The notes: generated by a model not told the origin, from the letters alone. Shown: positions 28,827 through 39,279, counted from the stretch's first letter. The stretch: 64,000 nt of DNA from Asticcacaulis sp. MM231 (GCF_964186625.1 NZ_OZ075109.1:310001-374000), one strand, 5' to 3'. Translations and numbers: made by a program.

Positions 28827-29831
28827 ATGACTTCGATCCCATCGATATCGGCGAATGATCTGTCGCAGGCAGCTTTCGATAAGATCGTCGGCGAGCGCCA
28901 GCCCGTCGTTCTTCGCGCCTTTGCCGGGGCCTGGCCTTCGGTTAAGGCCGCGATATCCGGCGATGAGGCCTTATGCCAATATCTCGCCCGGATGAGCGAC
29001 AAACGGGCTTATGAAGTCCTGGTGGCTCCGCCCTCCGCCCGAGGGTTGTTTTTCTATGAGGCTAAGCTTCAAGGCTTTAACTTCAATAGGCAGAACGTGC
29101 CGCTTTGTACGTTTCTCGACCACCTTCTGGCCTTGCGCAACACGCTTGACGCGCCGACGCTTTACTTGCAGTCAACGCCGACCGCTGAGATTTTGCCCGC
29201 CTTTCAGGCCGAAAATCCCAATACTGTTTTGGGGGCTGAGGTTGGCCCCCGTGCATGGATCGGTAATGCGACACGTATTGCCACCCATTACGATGTGGCT
29301 GACAATGTCGCGGTCGTGGTGGCCGGTCGCCGCCGGTTCACACTCTTTCCGCCCGATCAGGTGAGCAATCTTTATGTCGGACCGCTCGATTTTACCTTGG
29401 CAGGTCAGCCGGTCAGCCTTGCCGATCCGGATGCGCCGGATTTCGAACGATTCCCGAGGTTTCGGCAGGCACTCGACGTGGCACGGACCGCTGAGTTGGA
29501 CGCAGGCGACGCCATCTACATTCCGAGCCCCTGGTGGCATTCTGTGGCGGCGATGTCTCAGCTCAACATGCTGGTAAACTACTGGTGGCGTGATTATCCG
29601 ACGGCTTGCGGCACTCCTTTTAACTGGCTGGTGCATGGATTGCTCAGCGTCCGCCACTTGCCGAAGGCGGAACGTGACGCCTGGCGCGCCATGGTCGACC
29701 ACTATGTTTTCGAAGATCATGGCGATCCGGCAGCGCATATTCCAGTGTCGGCTAGGTCGGTGCTAGGCACCATGAGCAGCGATCTGGCGCGTCATTTAAA
29801 GCGTTGGCTGGCGAAGGAATTCAGCAAATGA
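28827..29831 (+). CDS. Cupin-like (JmjC-type fold) protein
   Basis: A cupin_8-like protein of 334 aa from ATG 28827; a GTG at 28812 is an alternative. The conserved metal-site pattern is THYDVADN (His-x-Asp) with the distal His in PSPWWHSV; GRRRFTLFPPDQ is also typical. Such proteins are Fe(II)/2-oxoglutarate hydroxylase relatives. In TonB-receptor loci of Caulobacterales they commonly sit next to a flavin-dependent halogenase, as here, where the next ATG follows within 20 bp. The substrate is unknown; a role in modifying the imported sugar or the receptor has no direct support. Confidence 0.8.
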   Translation: MTSIPSISANDLSQAAFDKIVGERQPVVLRAFAGAWPSVKAAISGDEALCQYLARMSDKRAYEVLVAPPSARGLFFYEAKLQGFNFNRQNVPLCTFLDHLLALRNTLDAPTLYLQSTPTAEILPAFQAENPNTVLGAEVGPRAWIGNATRIATHYDVADNVAVVVAGRRRFTLFPPDQVSNLYVGPLDFTLAGQPVSLADPDAPDFERFPRFRQALDVARTAELDAGDAIYIPSPWWHSVAAMSQLNMLVNYWWRDYPTACGTPFNWLVHGLLSVRHLPKAERDAWRAMVDHYVFEDHGDPAAHIPVSARSVLGTMSSDLARHLKRWLAKEFSK

Positions 29832-29850
29832 CGTGGGGGCTGATGGGACT

Positions 29851-31338
29851 ATGAAAAAGGTAATTATCGCGGGCGGCGGCACAGCCGGATGGATGGCGGC
29901 GGCAAGCCTGGCGCATCAGCTCGCTCACCTCGATCTAGACATTACCTTGATCGAGTTGTCCGATATCGGCAAAGTGGGCGTAGGGGAGGCCACCGTGCCT
30001 GCGATACGAGACTATATCGGTTCGCTTGGACTGGATATTTTTGACGTGATGCGCGACACGCAGGCTACGGCCAAACTAGGCATTCGCTTTGACGACTGGT
30101 CGCACGACGGCGACAGTTTTTTCCATCCCTTTGGGCTCTATGGTGTGCCGGCCGGTCAAACAGCTTTCCACCACCTGTGTCACCGGTTACGTGAAGCCGG
30201 TGAAGATACACCTTTGGCGGCCTATAATCTGTGCACGCAACTGGCGCTCGCGGAACGCTTTACCCTACCTAATCTAACACCAAAAGCCGCGTTTGAGGCC
30301 TATGATTGGGCCATCCATTTTGACGCAGGCCTGTTCGCGCAATGCCTGCGCACCTTTGCCACAAGGCTGGGTGTAAAGCGTATCGATGCCAGAATCCATG
30401 ATGTCGCGATAGCGGACAACGGCCACATCAAAAGTCTCAGGCTTGACGATGGTCGGGACATCGAGGGAGAGCTCTTTATCGATTGCTCCGGGTTCAGGGC
30501 CCTTCTGATACGGGGCGCTCTCAAAAGCGGTTATCAGAATTGGCAGAAATGGCTGCCTTGTAACCGCGCTGTGGCCCTGCCATGCGAGAGGACCGGCCCG
30601 CTCACGCCCTACACGCGTTCGACGGCCTTGTCCGCCGGGTGGGCCTGGCGCATTCCGTTGCAGCATCGTGTCGGGAATGGCTATGTGTATTCCAGTGACC
30701 ACCTCACGCAGGATGAGGCCGAGACAGGGTTGCGATCCCGTCTGGAAGGACCGGCTCTGGCAAGCGCCAACCATCTGCGCTTTGTCACCGGGCATGCCAC
30801 CGAAGTCTGGAAAGCCAACTGCGTTGCCATCGGTTTGGCCGCCGGCTTTCTTGAACCTTTGGAATCCACGAGCATCGTGCTGATTCAGACAGGCATTGAA
30901 AAGCTCATCAAGCTGTTTCCTGGCAGGGGTTTGGTGGCTGCCAGCCTGCGCGAGTACAATCGGACGACGACCCTCGAATACGAACGGGTTCGCGATTTCA
31001 TCATTCTGCATTACTGGGCATCCGGCCGGAAAGAGCCGATGTGGAAGGCCTGTCAGGCGATGGCTTTGCCTGATCACTTGCAGCAGAAGATCGATGTGTT
31101 CAGGGCGTCGGGACATCTGGTGCGCTATGAATGGGAAAGCTTCCATGACCCGAGTTGGCTCAGCATGTATGCTGGTTTTGGCATAAACGCTTCGTCACGT
31201 GATTTGACGGCGGACAGGTTCGATGTGCCACAACTGCGCGATATCTGTACGCGGATGACGCGCGACATCCAGTCGCGAGTGGCTTCAGCCGAAACCCACG
31301 CGCAGTTTCTGGCGAGGTCCTTGAGAGTTGAGGCATGA
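29851..31338 (+). CDS. Flavin-dependent tryptophan halogenase-family protein
   Basis: A 495-aa FAD-dependent enzyme related to tryptophan 7-halogenase (PrnA). The start is ATG 29851, not the GTG at 29833. The FAD-binding loop IIAGGGTAGWMAAASL, GVGEATVPAI, an active-site Lys candidate in TAKLGIRFDDW, the halogenase signature GWAWRIPL, and FLEPLESTSIVLIQ with the catalytic-Glu position are all present. The family halogenates aromatic or indole substrates using reduced flavin. Copies inside glycan-uptake loci have no proven substrate. The flavin reductase partner is not in this window. Confidence 0.88.
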   Translation: MKKVIIAGGGTAGWMAAASLAHQLAHLDLDITLIELSDIGKVGVGEATVPAIRDYIGSLGLDIFDVMRDTQATAKLGIRFDDWSHDGDSFFHPFGLYGVPAGQTAFHHLCHRLREAGEDTPLAAYNLCTQLALAERFTLPNLTPKAAFEAYDWAIHFDAGLFAQCLRTFATRLGVKRIDARIHDVAIADNGHIKSLRLDDGRDIEGELFIDCSGFRALLIRGALKSGYQNWQKWLPCNRAVALPCERTGPLTPYTRSTALSAGWAWRIPLQHRVGNGYVYSSDHLTQDEAETGLRSRLEGPALASANHLRFVTGHATEVWKANCVAIGLAAGFLEPLESTSIVLIQTGIEKLIKLFPGRGLVAASLREYNRTTTLEYERVRDFIILHYWASGRKEPMWKACQAMALPDHLQQKIDVFRASGHLVRYEWESFHDPSWLSMYAGFGINASSRDLTADRFDVPQLRDICTRMTRDIQSRVASAETHAQFLARSLRVEA

Positions 31339-31478
31339 AGACTGACCGGACGCCAAAAGCTGCCATGGTGCGCGTACACCGGGTAGGTCCGAACGACGCC
31401 TGCGTATCTACTTACAACCTCAGTAAAAGCGATTTTCAACAGGCTCATCAAAGTGACGAGGAGGCTAGCTATGACTAA
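31335..31478 (+). CDS. Possible 47-codon ORF overlapping the halogenase stop
   Basis: The ATG at 31335 overlaps the halogenase stop as ATGA, suggesting translational coupling, and the frame runs 47 codons (MKTDRTPKAAMVRVHRVG at the start). No family resemblance. A second small frame (31471-31506, 11 codons) lies behind a strong GAGGAGG site at 31458-31464. Either could be a leader peptide or decayed sequence; support is weak. Confidence 0.25.
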   Translation: MKTDRTPKAAMVRVHRVGPNDACVSTYNLSKSDFQQAHQSDEEASYD

Positions 31479-31611
31479 TGTGTTCGTTGAACCGGATCAG
31501 AGGTAAGCGGAGATTTTGAAGTTTATGTATCAAGCGAAATACGCCTTGAAATAATACTTCAAATTGATTTAATAATAAATGGGCAGCCAGGATAAGAAAC
31601 GAGGACAGGGT

Positions 31612-32835
31612 ATGAGTTTGAAAACAGCGCAACAGCGACTTGCAGATTTGCGGGCTGAATTTGAGGCGCTTGTTTCAGCGCCCAATGCGCCGCATCACAG
31701 TCTGTTGGCGCCCGGTAATGGCATCTATCAGCGCTGGCAGCATCCGGTCATCACTGCCGCCCACGTGCCGCTGGAATGGCGCTATGATATCAATCCACAA
31801 ACCAATCCCTTCATGATGGAGCGGATGGGCATCAACGCCACCTTCAATGCCGGCGCGATGAAATGGCAGAATAAGTATATCGTTGTGGTCCGTGTCGAGG
31901 GGGATGACCGTAAGTCGTTCTTTGCCATCGCCGAGAGCGCCAACGGCGTCGATAATTTCCGCTTCTGGCCGAAACCGGTTGTGTTGCCGCAGACCGATGA
32001 GCCGGACACCAATGTCTATGACATGCGCCTGACGCAGCATGAAGACGGCTGGATCTATGGTCTCTTCTGCACCGAGCGCAAAGACCATGCCCTACCCAAC
32101 GATCTTTCCGCGGCGACGGCGCAATGCGGCATCGCCCGCACGAAAGATCTTGTCACCTGGGAGCGGCTACCTGATCTGATTACCCACTCAGGCCAGCAGC
32201 GCAATGTCGTGCTGCATCCGGAGTTTGTCGCCGATAAATCTGGAAAAACCAGGTACGCGCTCTATACCCGTCCGCAGGATGGCTTTATCTCGGTCGGTTC
32301 GGGCGGCGGCATCGGCTGGGGGCTGACCGACGACATGACGCAGGCGGTTATCGACGAGGAAGTCATCGTCGATAACAAGGCCTACCACACGATCAAGGAA
32401 ATCAAGAACGGGCAGGGACCGGCGCCGATCAAAACGCCGGATGGCTGGCTGCATCTGGCGCATGGTGTGCGCAACACCGCTGCCGGCCTGCGTTACGTGC
32501 TCTACATGTTCATGACCGCGCTTGATGCGCCGTGGAAGATCATTCATGCGCCGGGCGGTCATTTTATCGCGCCGCAGGGCGAGGAACGCGTGGGCGACGT
32601 GTCGAACGTCACCTTCTCAAACGGCTGGATCGCTGACGCGGATGGCAAGGTCTTCATCTATTACGCCTCGTCGGATACGCGCCTGCATGTGGCGACATCG
32701 TCGGTGGCGCAACTGGTCGATTATTGTAAAAATACCCCCGCCGATCCGTTGACTTCGGCGGCCTGCGTGCACCAGCGTATGGAGCTGATAGCCAAAAACG
32801 AAGCCTACAGCGCAGCTTTCGGGACAGGTCAATGA
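31612..32835 (+). CDS. GH130 phosphorylase, probably 4-O-beta-D-mannosyl-D-glucose phosphorylase
   Basis: A 407-aa glycoside phosphorylase of family GH130. The start is ATG 31612, preceded by GAGGACAGGG; the ATG at 31579 has no ribosome site. [43 protein letters not shown] and [14 protein letters not shown] are features of the GH130_1 group. That group cleaves mannosyl-beta-1,4-glucose with phosphate to alpha-mannose-1-phosphate and glucose. The next gene is an AGE-family epimerase overlapping by 4 bp, which is the classic partner: it converts mannobiose to mannosylglucose. The product name rests on this pairing and the motif set. Confidence 0.87.
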   Translation: MSLKTAQQRLADLRAEFEALVSAPNAPHHSLLAPGNGIYQRWQHPVITAAHVPLEWRYDINPQTNPFMMERMGINATFNAGAMKWQNKYIVVVRVEGDDRKSFFAIAESANGVDNFRFWPKPVVLPQTDEPDTNVYDMRLTQHEDGWIYGLFCTERKDHALPNDLSAATAQCGIARTKDLVTWERLPDLITHSGQQRNVVLHPEFVADKSGKTRYALYTRPQDGFISVGSGGGIGWGLTDDMTQAVIDEEVIVDNKAYHTIKEIKNGQGPAPIKTPDGWLHLAHGVRNTAAGLRYVLYMFMTALDAPWKIIHAPGGHFIAPQGEERVGDVSNVTFSNGWIADADGKVFIYYASSDTRLHVATSSVAQLVDYCKNTPADPLTSAACVHQRMELIAKNEAYSAAFGTGQ

Positions 32836-34022
32836 CGCGTCGCACCGAAACCCTTCGTAAAGCTGCCCGCCAAGAGGGCGAGAGCCTGATGTCGTGGTGG
32901 GCGAGCCATATGGTCGATGACGTGCACGGCGGATTTCTAGGTGAGGTCGACGCTGGAGGGCGGCCTGTGTTGGGCGCTCCCAAGAGCGCCATTCTGAACA
33001 CCCGCTTGTTATGGTTCTTTTCAGCCATGGCCACATGGCTGCATTCTGATGAAGCCTTGTTACTTGCCCACCGCGCGGCCAACTATATCCGGAGCCACTT
33101 CCTCGATCCGGATCACGGCGGCGTTTACTGGCTGCTCGACCATCGCGGTCAGGTCATTGACGCCAAGAAGCAGGCCTACGCGCAAGGCTTCGCCATCTAC
33201 GCCTTCGCCGAATATTATCGCGCCACAGGGGACATGGCCTGGCTGAAGATTGCGCATCAGTTGCAACGCGACATTGAAGAGCGTTTTTGGGACCATGAGC
33301 ACGGTGGCTATATCGAGGCCATGAGTGCCTATTGGCAGGGCGTTGGCGACCAGCGGTTATCGGAGCAGGATGCCGATTGTCCCAAAACCATGAACACGCA
33401 TCTGCATATTCTCGAAGCCTATACTAACCTGCACCGCGCTGCGCCCGATGAAATTACCCATGCCGCCTTGTCACGCGCGCTCAATATTTTCATTGAACGT
33501 TTCATCGATACGGACGCGCACAGGCTAAAGTTATTTTTCGACATGGATTGGACGGATCGGACGCAAGCCACGTCCTATGGGCATGATATCGAAGCCAGTT
33601 GGTTGGTTTGGGAAGCCGTAGTGGCTTTGCGTGACCGGGAATTGGCCGCGCGCGTGCGCGGCCTCTGCCTCAACCTGGCGCGTGCCGCGCTGGTTGACGG
33701 AAGGAATTCCGACGGCGGCTTGGGCTACGAAAAGACGTTCGACGGACATCTGGACGCGGCCGGTGAATGGTGGGGTCAGGCAGAAGGCTTGGTCGGGTTT
33801 GTCAATGCTTGGCAGCTAAGCGGTGACGACGACTATCTGGCGGCAAGCGAAGCGCTATGGAGCCATATTCAAGAGCAATTCATAGGCGACGGTGGCAACG
33901 AATGGACATGGTATGCCGCCAATGCCGGGCGCGCGCAGCGGTACAGGGCAGGGATGTGGAAATGCCCGTATCATAATGGCCGCGCGATGATGGAACTGGA
34001 TCACCGGCTCGAAGATCACTGA
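32832..34022 (+). CDS. AGE-family epimerase, probably mannobiose (cellobiose) 2-epimerase
   Basis: A 396-aa (alpha/alpha)6-barrel epimerase of the N-acylglucosamine/cellobiose 2-epimerase family. SKAIL-like [66 protein letters not shown] and [12 protein letters not shown] are the conserved segments, including the catalytic His residues. With GH130_1 downstream of uptake, it would isomerise beta-1,4-mannobiose to 4-O-beta-mannosyl-glucose. ATGA coupling with the phosphorylase gene supports this pathway. Cellobiose activity is an alternative. Confidence 0.87.
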   Translation: MTRRTETLRKAARQEGESLMSWWASHMVDDVHGGFLGEVDAGGRPVLGAPKSAILNTRLLWFFSAMATWLHSDEALLLAHRAANYIRSHFLDPDHGGVYWLLDHRGQVIDAKKQAYAQGFAIYAFAEYYRATGDMAWLKIAHQLQRDIEERFWDHEHGGYIEAMSAYWQGVGDQRLSEQDADCPKTMNTHLHILEAYTNLHRAAPDEITHAALSRALNIFIERFIDTDAHRLKLFFDMDWTDRTQATSYGHDIEASWLVWEAVVALRDRELAARVRGLCLNLARAALVDGRNSDGGLGYEKTFDGHLDAAGEWWGQAEGLVGFVNAWQLSGDDDYLAASEALWSHIQEQFIGDGGNEWTWYAANAGRAQRYRAGMWKCPYHNGRAMMELDHRLEDH

Positions 34023-34067
34023 GACAATCGACGCAATACGACCCGAAAAAATAACAGGGCAGGAAAC

Positions 34068-35963
34068 ATGAACTTACAACCAATCGATCTGGCCATCGTG
34101 GGAGGCTATATTCTCCTGACGATCGGACTCGGCTTCTGGGTGGCGAAGCTATCCTCAGGCAGTTTGCAAAGCTATTTCCTCGCCGGCAACAAGCTGCCGT
34201 GGTGGGTGCTGGGGCTTTCCAATGCGTCAGGCATGTTCGATGTCGCGGGCACCATGTGGATGGTGGGGCTGCTGGTGGTCTATGGCCTGAAATCGGTGTT
34301 CATTCCCTGGCTTTGGCCGGTCTTCAACCAGATATTCCTGATGGCATTCCTGGCTATCTGGCTGCGGCGTTCGGGTAAGCTGACGGGCGCCGAATGGATC
34401 AGTTTTCGCTTTGGCGAGGATGCCGGCGCGCGCGCCTCCCATCTCATCAATGTCGTTTTTGCCCTGATCAACGTCGTGGGGATGCTGGCCTTCGGTTTCT
34501 TAGGTATCGGCAAGCTGGCGGCGGAATTCAGTCCCTGGCAACTCGCCGCTGACCCGTTGCTAAACGACAAGCTCTATGGCCTGATCGTCGTGGCCCTGAC
34601 CACGGTCTATTCGGTCAAGGGCGGGATGTATTCGGTCGTCATGACCGAAATCTTGCAGTTCTTTATCAAACTGGTCGTCTGTATCGCCATCGCCTGGATC
34701 GCTGTGACGCTGGTGACGCCCGAGATGATCCGCGCCGCGGTGCCGACCGGCTGGCACGACATCCTGTTTGGTTGGAAACTCAATCTCGATTGGGCAAGTG
34801 TCGCCCAGGCGGCCAAGCCTGAGAACAAGGTGGTAGCCACAACGGCCATCTCTGTCATTGCTGTAGAAGGTCATTCGGCTTTCGGTATCTTCTTTATCCT
34901 TATGACCTTCCAGGGCGTCTTCAAAGCCATGGCCGGGCCGGCGCCGAACTACGATATGCAGCGCCTGCTTTCGGCAAAATCGCCCACCGAAGCCGCCAAG
35001 ATCGCCGGCTTCGTCAATGTGGTGCTGCTTTTTCCGCGCTATCTGATGATCGCCGGTATGGCTATTCTGGCCTTGTGTTTTATCGGCCCCCAGTGGACGC
35101 ATCTGGAAGCCGCAGCCGTCGCTTCCGGGCAGGCCTATACCGGCGATATCGACAGCATCTTGCCGTGGGTGATCCGCAACTATATGCCGACGGGCCTGAT
35201 GGGCCTGGCCTTGGCGGGCATGCTGTCAGCCTTCATGGCTACCTATTCGGCCTCGCTCAACGCAGCCCCCGCCTATGTGGTCAACGACATCTATAAAAAG
35301 TACCTTCGTCCGGATGCGTCTGAGAAAACACTTGTGCATCTGTCTTACGCCACCTCCCTGACCTTCGCTGTGCTTGGTGCCTTCATCGGCTGGCAGCTCA
35401 CCTCCATCAACGATATCGTAGGCTGGATTACCACGGGCCTCTACGGGGGCTACACGGTCGCCAATGTCATTAAGTGGTACTGGTGGCGGCTGAATGGCAC
35501 GGGCTATGCGGCGAGTATGGCTCTGGGTGTCGCGGTCGCCATGTGGATGGTGATTTATAAGGACGCGGATGGCCACGCCATCGACGCTCTGGCTGCCTTT
35601 CCCTGGCTATTCGCGGCCTGCGCCCTTGTCGCCGTGGCGGGCTCTTATCTGACCCGGCCAACTGATATGGCAACCCTTAAGCTGTTTTATAAAAAGACGC
35701 GTCCATGGGGTGTCTGGGGACCGGTCTTGCACGCCTTACGGACTGACGAGCCAAATGCACAGCCGAACAGGGACTTCTGGCGTGATATGTTCAACGCGCT
35801 TGTCGGTGTTCTTTGGCAGACCGCCATAACCGCCTCGGCGATTTTTCTGATGATCCGTGAGATGGAAAAATTCTGGCTGGCGCTTGGTCTGGTGGCACTA
35901 TGCTCGGTCATCATGAAATTCACCTGGTGGGACAGGATGCGTGATGAGCCAGAGCCAATCTAA
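34068..35963 (+). CDS. Sodium:solute symporter (SSS family)
   Basis: A 631-aa inner-membrane transporter with about 14 predicted transmembrane segments. The N terminus has DLAIVGGYILLTIGLGFWVAK and YFLAGNKLPWWVLGLSNASGMFDVAGTMW, the SSS core. GLMGLALAGMLSAFMATYSASLN is the sodium-site helix. The C-terminal extension contains extra helices. It follows the epimerase by 45 bp, so it is most likely the disaccharide (or mannose/glucose) importer of this operon, completing receptor, importer, epimerase and phosphorylase. Confidence 0.9.
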   Translation: MNLQPIDLAIVGGYILLTIGLGFWVAKLSSGSLQSYFLAGNKLPWWVLGLSNASGMFDVAGTMWMVGLLVVYGLKSVFIPWLWPVFNQIFLMAFLAIWLRRSGKLTGAEWISFRFGEDAGARASHLINVVFALINVVGMLAFGFLGIGKLAAEFSPWQLAADPLLNDKLYGLIVVALTTVYSVKGGMYSVVMTEILQFFIKLVVCIAIAWIAVTLVTPEMIRAAVPTGWHDILFGWKLNLDWASVAQAAKPENKVVATTAISVIAVEGHSAFGIFFILMTFQGVFKAMAGPAPNYDMQRLLSAKSPTEAAKIAGFVNVVLLFPRYLMIAGMAILALCFIGPQWTHLEAAAVASGQAYTGDIDSILPWVIRNYMPTGLMGLALAGMLSAFMATYSASLNAAPAYVVNDIYKKYLRPDASEKTLVHLSYATSLTFAVLGAFIGWQLTSINDIVGWITTGLYGGYTVANVIKWYWWRLNGTGYAASMALGVAVAMWMVIYKDADGHAIDALAAFPWLFAACALVAVAGSYLTRPTDMATLKLFYKKTRPWGVWGPVLHALRTDEPNAQPNRDFWRDMFNALVGVLWQTAITASAIFLMIREMEKFWLALGLVALCSVIMKFTWWDRMRDEPEPI

Positions 35964-36030
35964 AGCGCAAAGGTCATGATGCGGCTTTCTCGGAGCAAAT
36001 TCGATACGATGAGGGTTTCGACGCTGTACG

Positions 36031-36663
36031 AAGGTCATCTTTGTCCGACACGGCGAGAGTGCCGGAAATGCCGATATACCGAGTTACGACCTGACGCGCA
36101 TACCGCTAACTAAAAAGAGCCAGGTGCAAGCGAAAGCTGTAGCGGACGACTGGAAAGCCAAGCCGTCTCTGATCGCGACATCGCCCTATTTGCGTGCGCA
36201 ATCAATAGCCGGTCCGGCCATCGAACGGTTTATCGACGTGCCGGTACATATGTTGAGAAACGAGGAGTTCGTGTACCTTGATCCCTCTGTTTTGTGTGGT
36301 TCAACGCACGCTCAAAGGCGGTCAGCCGTTGAGGACTACAGGAAAAGGGGCGATCCCAATTATGCCAGTGGGGTGGGGGCGAGAGCTTTCATTGTCTGCT
36401 GCATCGCATACGAGAGGTTTTTCCATTGGCTTAGCCAGTTGGATGACAACGCACTGGTCTACGCCTTTAGCCATGGCCAATTCATGCAGGCTGCAAGTTT
36501 ATTGATCGCGGAACCTGAGGTAGGTGACATCCATCTCATGCGAACTTTTGCCACTCTACATGATGCCCGGCCGATTGCGGCTGTATTCGGGCGCCAAAAC
36601 AATAAGCTCGCCCTCAGACGAGCCAATTGTCTGGTGGTTCTGGCGGTAGGGGGTTGCTTATGA
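36031..36663 (+). pseudogene. Histidine phosphatase-family protein lacking a proper start
   Basis: The frame reads KVIFVRHGESAGNADIPSYD from 36031, the RHG motif of the phosphoglycerate-mutase-like phosphatases, with PYLRAQSIAGPAIERF and a second catalytic His in VYAFSHGQFMQAA. Upstream there is an in-frame TGA at 36010 and no ATG, GTG or TTG in between. The closest ATG, at 36009, is in another frame: removing the A of CTGTACG near 36028 would join MRVSTLSKVIFVRHGES. So the gene is either frameshifted at its start or starts with a rare codon. A shorter form could start at the internal GTG at 36124 but would lose RHG. Confidence 0.65.
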
Positions 36664-36689
36664 CCAAGCCGGATTAGGCGCCTGCTTGG

Positions 36690-36941
36690 CTATTCGGCAG
36701 CAAACGGAACATTCTCGCTGTCCTGCCAAAGTCTGCTCATCTTCCATTGCTGTTCCATCACGCCTGGGCCGAACAGTTTCGAGCCGCCGAGGCATTCGGG
36801 CAGAAACTGCATTCGCGCACCTTCTTTAAGGATCAGAGCGGTATTGGCGAGCGCCAGCAGGCCCTTGCGCCGCCAGACGGTCGAGCCGCCATTCGCTTTG
36901 AGGATGGCGAAGTGGCCCTCGTCTTCTTCGAGTTCGTTCAT
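36690..36941 (-). CDS. Hypothetical small protein
   Basis: An 83-codon frame from ATG 36941 (MNELEEDEGHFAILKANGG). It contains GGSTVWRRKGLLALANTALILKEGARMQF, which could be a small beta-rich domain, and ends FAAE. No family recognised. It lies 156 bp downstream of a TonB receptor on the same strand and converges on the phosphatase remnant. Composition is compatible with coding, but support is limited to the frame itself. Confidence 0.35.
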   Translation of the reverse strand: MNELEEDEGHFAILKANGGSTVWRRKGLLALANTALILKEGARMQFLPECLGGSKLFGPGVMEQQWKMSRLWQDSENVPFAAE

Positions 36942-37097
36942 TGATAAATTTCGCCTCACCCTGACTGCGGTCGATAGAGATCGGAATCCTCGTCACCATG
37001 AACGCGCATAAATGTATACCCAGGTGTAATATCTCGCATGCGCCGCAGGGAGGGAAAGAAAAGTAACGGCGGATACCGCAAGTCTCCGCCGTTACTG

Positions 37098-39203
37098 CTA
37101 CATTCCATACCGCAAGCGCAACGTTACTGATCTTGGCGTTCCTGGCGTAACCCAGACGCTGTCATAGCTGTTATCGACATACGCTTTATCGAACAGGTTA
37201 TCGCCTTCAAGCCGCAATTCCACCTTCTCAGTAGCCTGCCAGCCGATGCTGGCGCGGGCGGTGACGTAGGACGGAAGTACGAACCCGCTATTGTTCGGAT
37301 CGCCTGGACGATCTCCGACAAACACGAATCCGCCGGTATAGTTGAATGATCCTACGGCCTTACGCGCCGGGGCATAACTTACGAAGATCGCGCCACTGTG
37401 TTTGGGGATATTGCTCAAAGGGCCACCAACGAGCGCTGCCGTCGTATCGCGCGTCACCTTAGCATCGACATAGGTATAGACGCCGGTCACGTAGGTTGCC
37501 CGGTTCAGGCTATAGGTCGTTTCAATCTCAATGCCTTTTGAGCGCGCCTCACCGAGGGCGACCTGATAGGCCGAATCCGCCGGATCCGTGGCGAGGATAT
37601 TGTCTTTTGTGATGTCGAACACCGACACAGTTCCTGTCAGCTTTTTCTTCATAAGGCTGAATTTTGCCCCGGCCTCAAAGGCCTCGCCTTCTTCAGGGGC
37701 AAACGGCTTGTTAAAGCGATCCGACCCTTGATTGTAACGGAATGACTGCCCGTAGCTGGCGTAGAGTGACCAGGTCTCTGAAGGCTTATAGGTAATCGCC
37801 GCGCGCGGTGAGGTCTTCGACACCGACTGTGAGATCGCAGTGTTATTGATACGGTTGGTGACGGTCTGGTCAACAGTGTCGTAGCGAAGGCCAAGAAGCA
37901 CAGTCCATTGATCGCCAATGCTGATCAGATCCTGCACAAACAGGCCAGACCCGGTCAGGTCCTCGTGGTTATCGGTATTGAGCGGGGCAACCGGCTTCGT
38001 CTGCCCATAGACCGGATTGTAGATGTTGATGCCGTAAGGATTGGCTGCCGTCGGGTTAAAGCGCCAGAACTGACGGTACTGGTTGTAACCGAAGCCATCT
38101 GCACCGATACGCATCTGGTGTTCGGTCCCGAAGGCTGATTTCAGGATACTGAGTTCCAGACGGCCACTCAGATCATCCCAGTTGTAATCATGCACGCGCA
38201 ACTGACGGCGAAGGATTCCGTCCGATTGCAGGAGGCGGTTATGCGTCGACTGCCCCACCAATGAGCCATCGCGATAAGCCAAACCCGCCTCAAGCGAGAC
38301 CCCTTCGGATAGATCATAGGTACCGGACACCTGGTGTTGCCAACTTGTCTGATGGATATGGCCGTCATTCGGTTCGCCCAAAAAGCGCGTTACGGGCAAT
38401 GCCAGAGCATCACCACCCACCGCCACAAGGCCGCGATCATGGACAAAGTTCACCCGGTTGAATTCGGCCTGATAGAGAAAGCGCAGTCCGTCACGCGGTT
38501 CGTAGGCAATCGAGGGCGCCACCAGGACGCGGTCAGAATCGGTGAAATCACGAAATCCGTCAGAGCGTTCGGCGACGGCGATCAGCCGCGTCTTGATCTG
38601 TGAGCCAATAGGCGTGCCGGTATCGACCGAGCCGCGATAGGTGTCGAAACTGCCCGCCGAGACATCGAAGCCGAAATGTTGTAGATTGAGCGGCGCCTTG
38701 GTAACGATATTGATTGAACCGCCGGGCTCGCCCTTACCGGACAAGGCTGAGGCTGGGCCTTTTAGGACTTCAAAGCGCTCGATGGTCGCCACGTCGCGTC
38801 TGGCGTTAAAACCACGATTGGCGCTGAAGCGGTTAATCAGCAGGTCAGGCCCCTGATTGATGTCGCCGGAAAAGCCGCGGATGGCATAGGCATCCCAGGC
38901 CCCGCCAAAGCTGTTCTGACGCGACATGCCGCCGGCCAGATCATAAAGCTCACCCAGCTTGGTGAAACCGGCGTCGCTGATCAGTTGCTCATCCATCACC
39001 CGCACATTTTGCGGCAGACGCAATGGTTCGATATCCATGCCCTTGATGCTCGCGGCGGCTTTGCGCGATCCGGTGACCACAACCGTCGTTGTCGCGCCTG
39101 CGCCGGCCTCTTCGTCGGCCATCGCAAGCCCTGCCCATCCGGCACCTGTAAGCATGGCCGCCGCAGAAACCGAAGCCGCAACATATTTCGTTTGTAATTT
39201 CAT
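37098..39203 (-). CDS. TonB-dependent siderophore-type receptor
   Basis: A 701-aa outer-membrane receptor of the FhuA/FoxA-like type. The start is ATG 39203 (MKLQTKYVAASVSAAAML), giving a clean signal peptide; an upstream in-frame start adds 14 residues. The plug contains GGMSRQNSFGGAWDAYAIRGF, ERFEVLKGPASALSGKGEPGGSINIVTK, and the barrel ends PRSVTLRLRYGM. The ligand is probably a ferric chelate, but the flanking divergent ABC exporter gives no ligand clue. The 76-bp divergent gap contains TTACGTAA and a TATTAT box, but no obvious Fur site and no copy of the dyad found further downstream. Confidence 0.9.
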   Translation of the reverse strand: MKLQTKYVAASVSAAAMLTGAGWAGLAMADEEAGAGATTTVVVTGSRKAAASIKGMDIEPLRLPQNVRVMDEQLISDAGFTKLGELYDLAGGMSRQNSFGGAWDAYAIRGFSGDINQGPDLLINRFSANRGFNARRDVATIERFEVLKGPASALSGKGEPGGSINIVTKAPLNLQHFGFDVSAGSFDTYRGSVDTGTPIGSQIKTRLIAVAERSDGFRDFTDSDRVLVAPSIAYEPRDGLRFLYQAEFNRVNFVHDRGLVAVGGDALALPVTRFLGEPNDGHIHQTSWQHQVSGTYDLSEGVSLEAGLAYRDGSLVGQSTHNRLLQSDGILRRQLRVHDYNWDDLSGRLELSILKSAFGTEHQMRIGADGFGYNQYRQFWRFNPTAANPYGINIYNPVYGQTKPVAPLNTDNHEDLTGSGLFVQDLISIGDQWTVLLGLRYDTVDQTVTNRINNTAISQSVSKTSPRAAITYKPSETWSLYASYGQSFRYNQGSDRFNKPFAPEEGEAFEAGAKFSLMKKKLTGTVSVFDITKDNILATDPADSAYQVALGEARSKGIEIETTYSLNRATYVTGVYTYVDAKVTRDTTAALVGGPLSNIPKHSGAIFVSYAPARKAVGSFNYTGGFVFVGDRPGDPNNSGFVLPSYVTARASIGWQATEKVELRLEGDNLFDKAYVDNSYDSVWVTPGTPRSVTLRLRYGM

Positions 39204-39279
39204 GAAAATCCCCAATTGCACCCTTGAAGTGTTACGTAATAACATAATACTAGGGACGCATTAGCGAAATGTAAGGGCA

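Noticed and set aside
30274..31146. 290-codon open frame antisense to the halogenase
   Set aside because: A shadow of the halogenase reading frame; no recognisable domain.
39204..39279. Fur box between the siderophore-type receptor and the ABC operon
   Set aside because: Only a TTACGTAA palindrome is seen; no match to the alternating GATAAT-type pattern.
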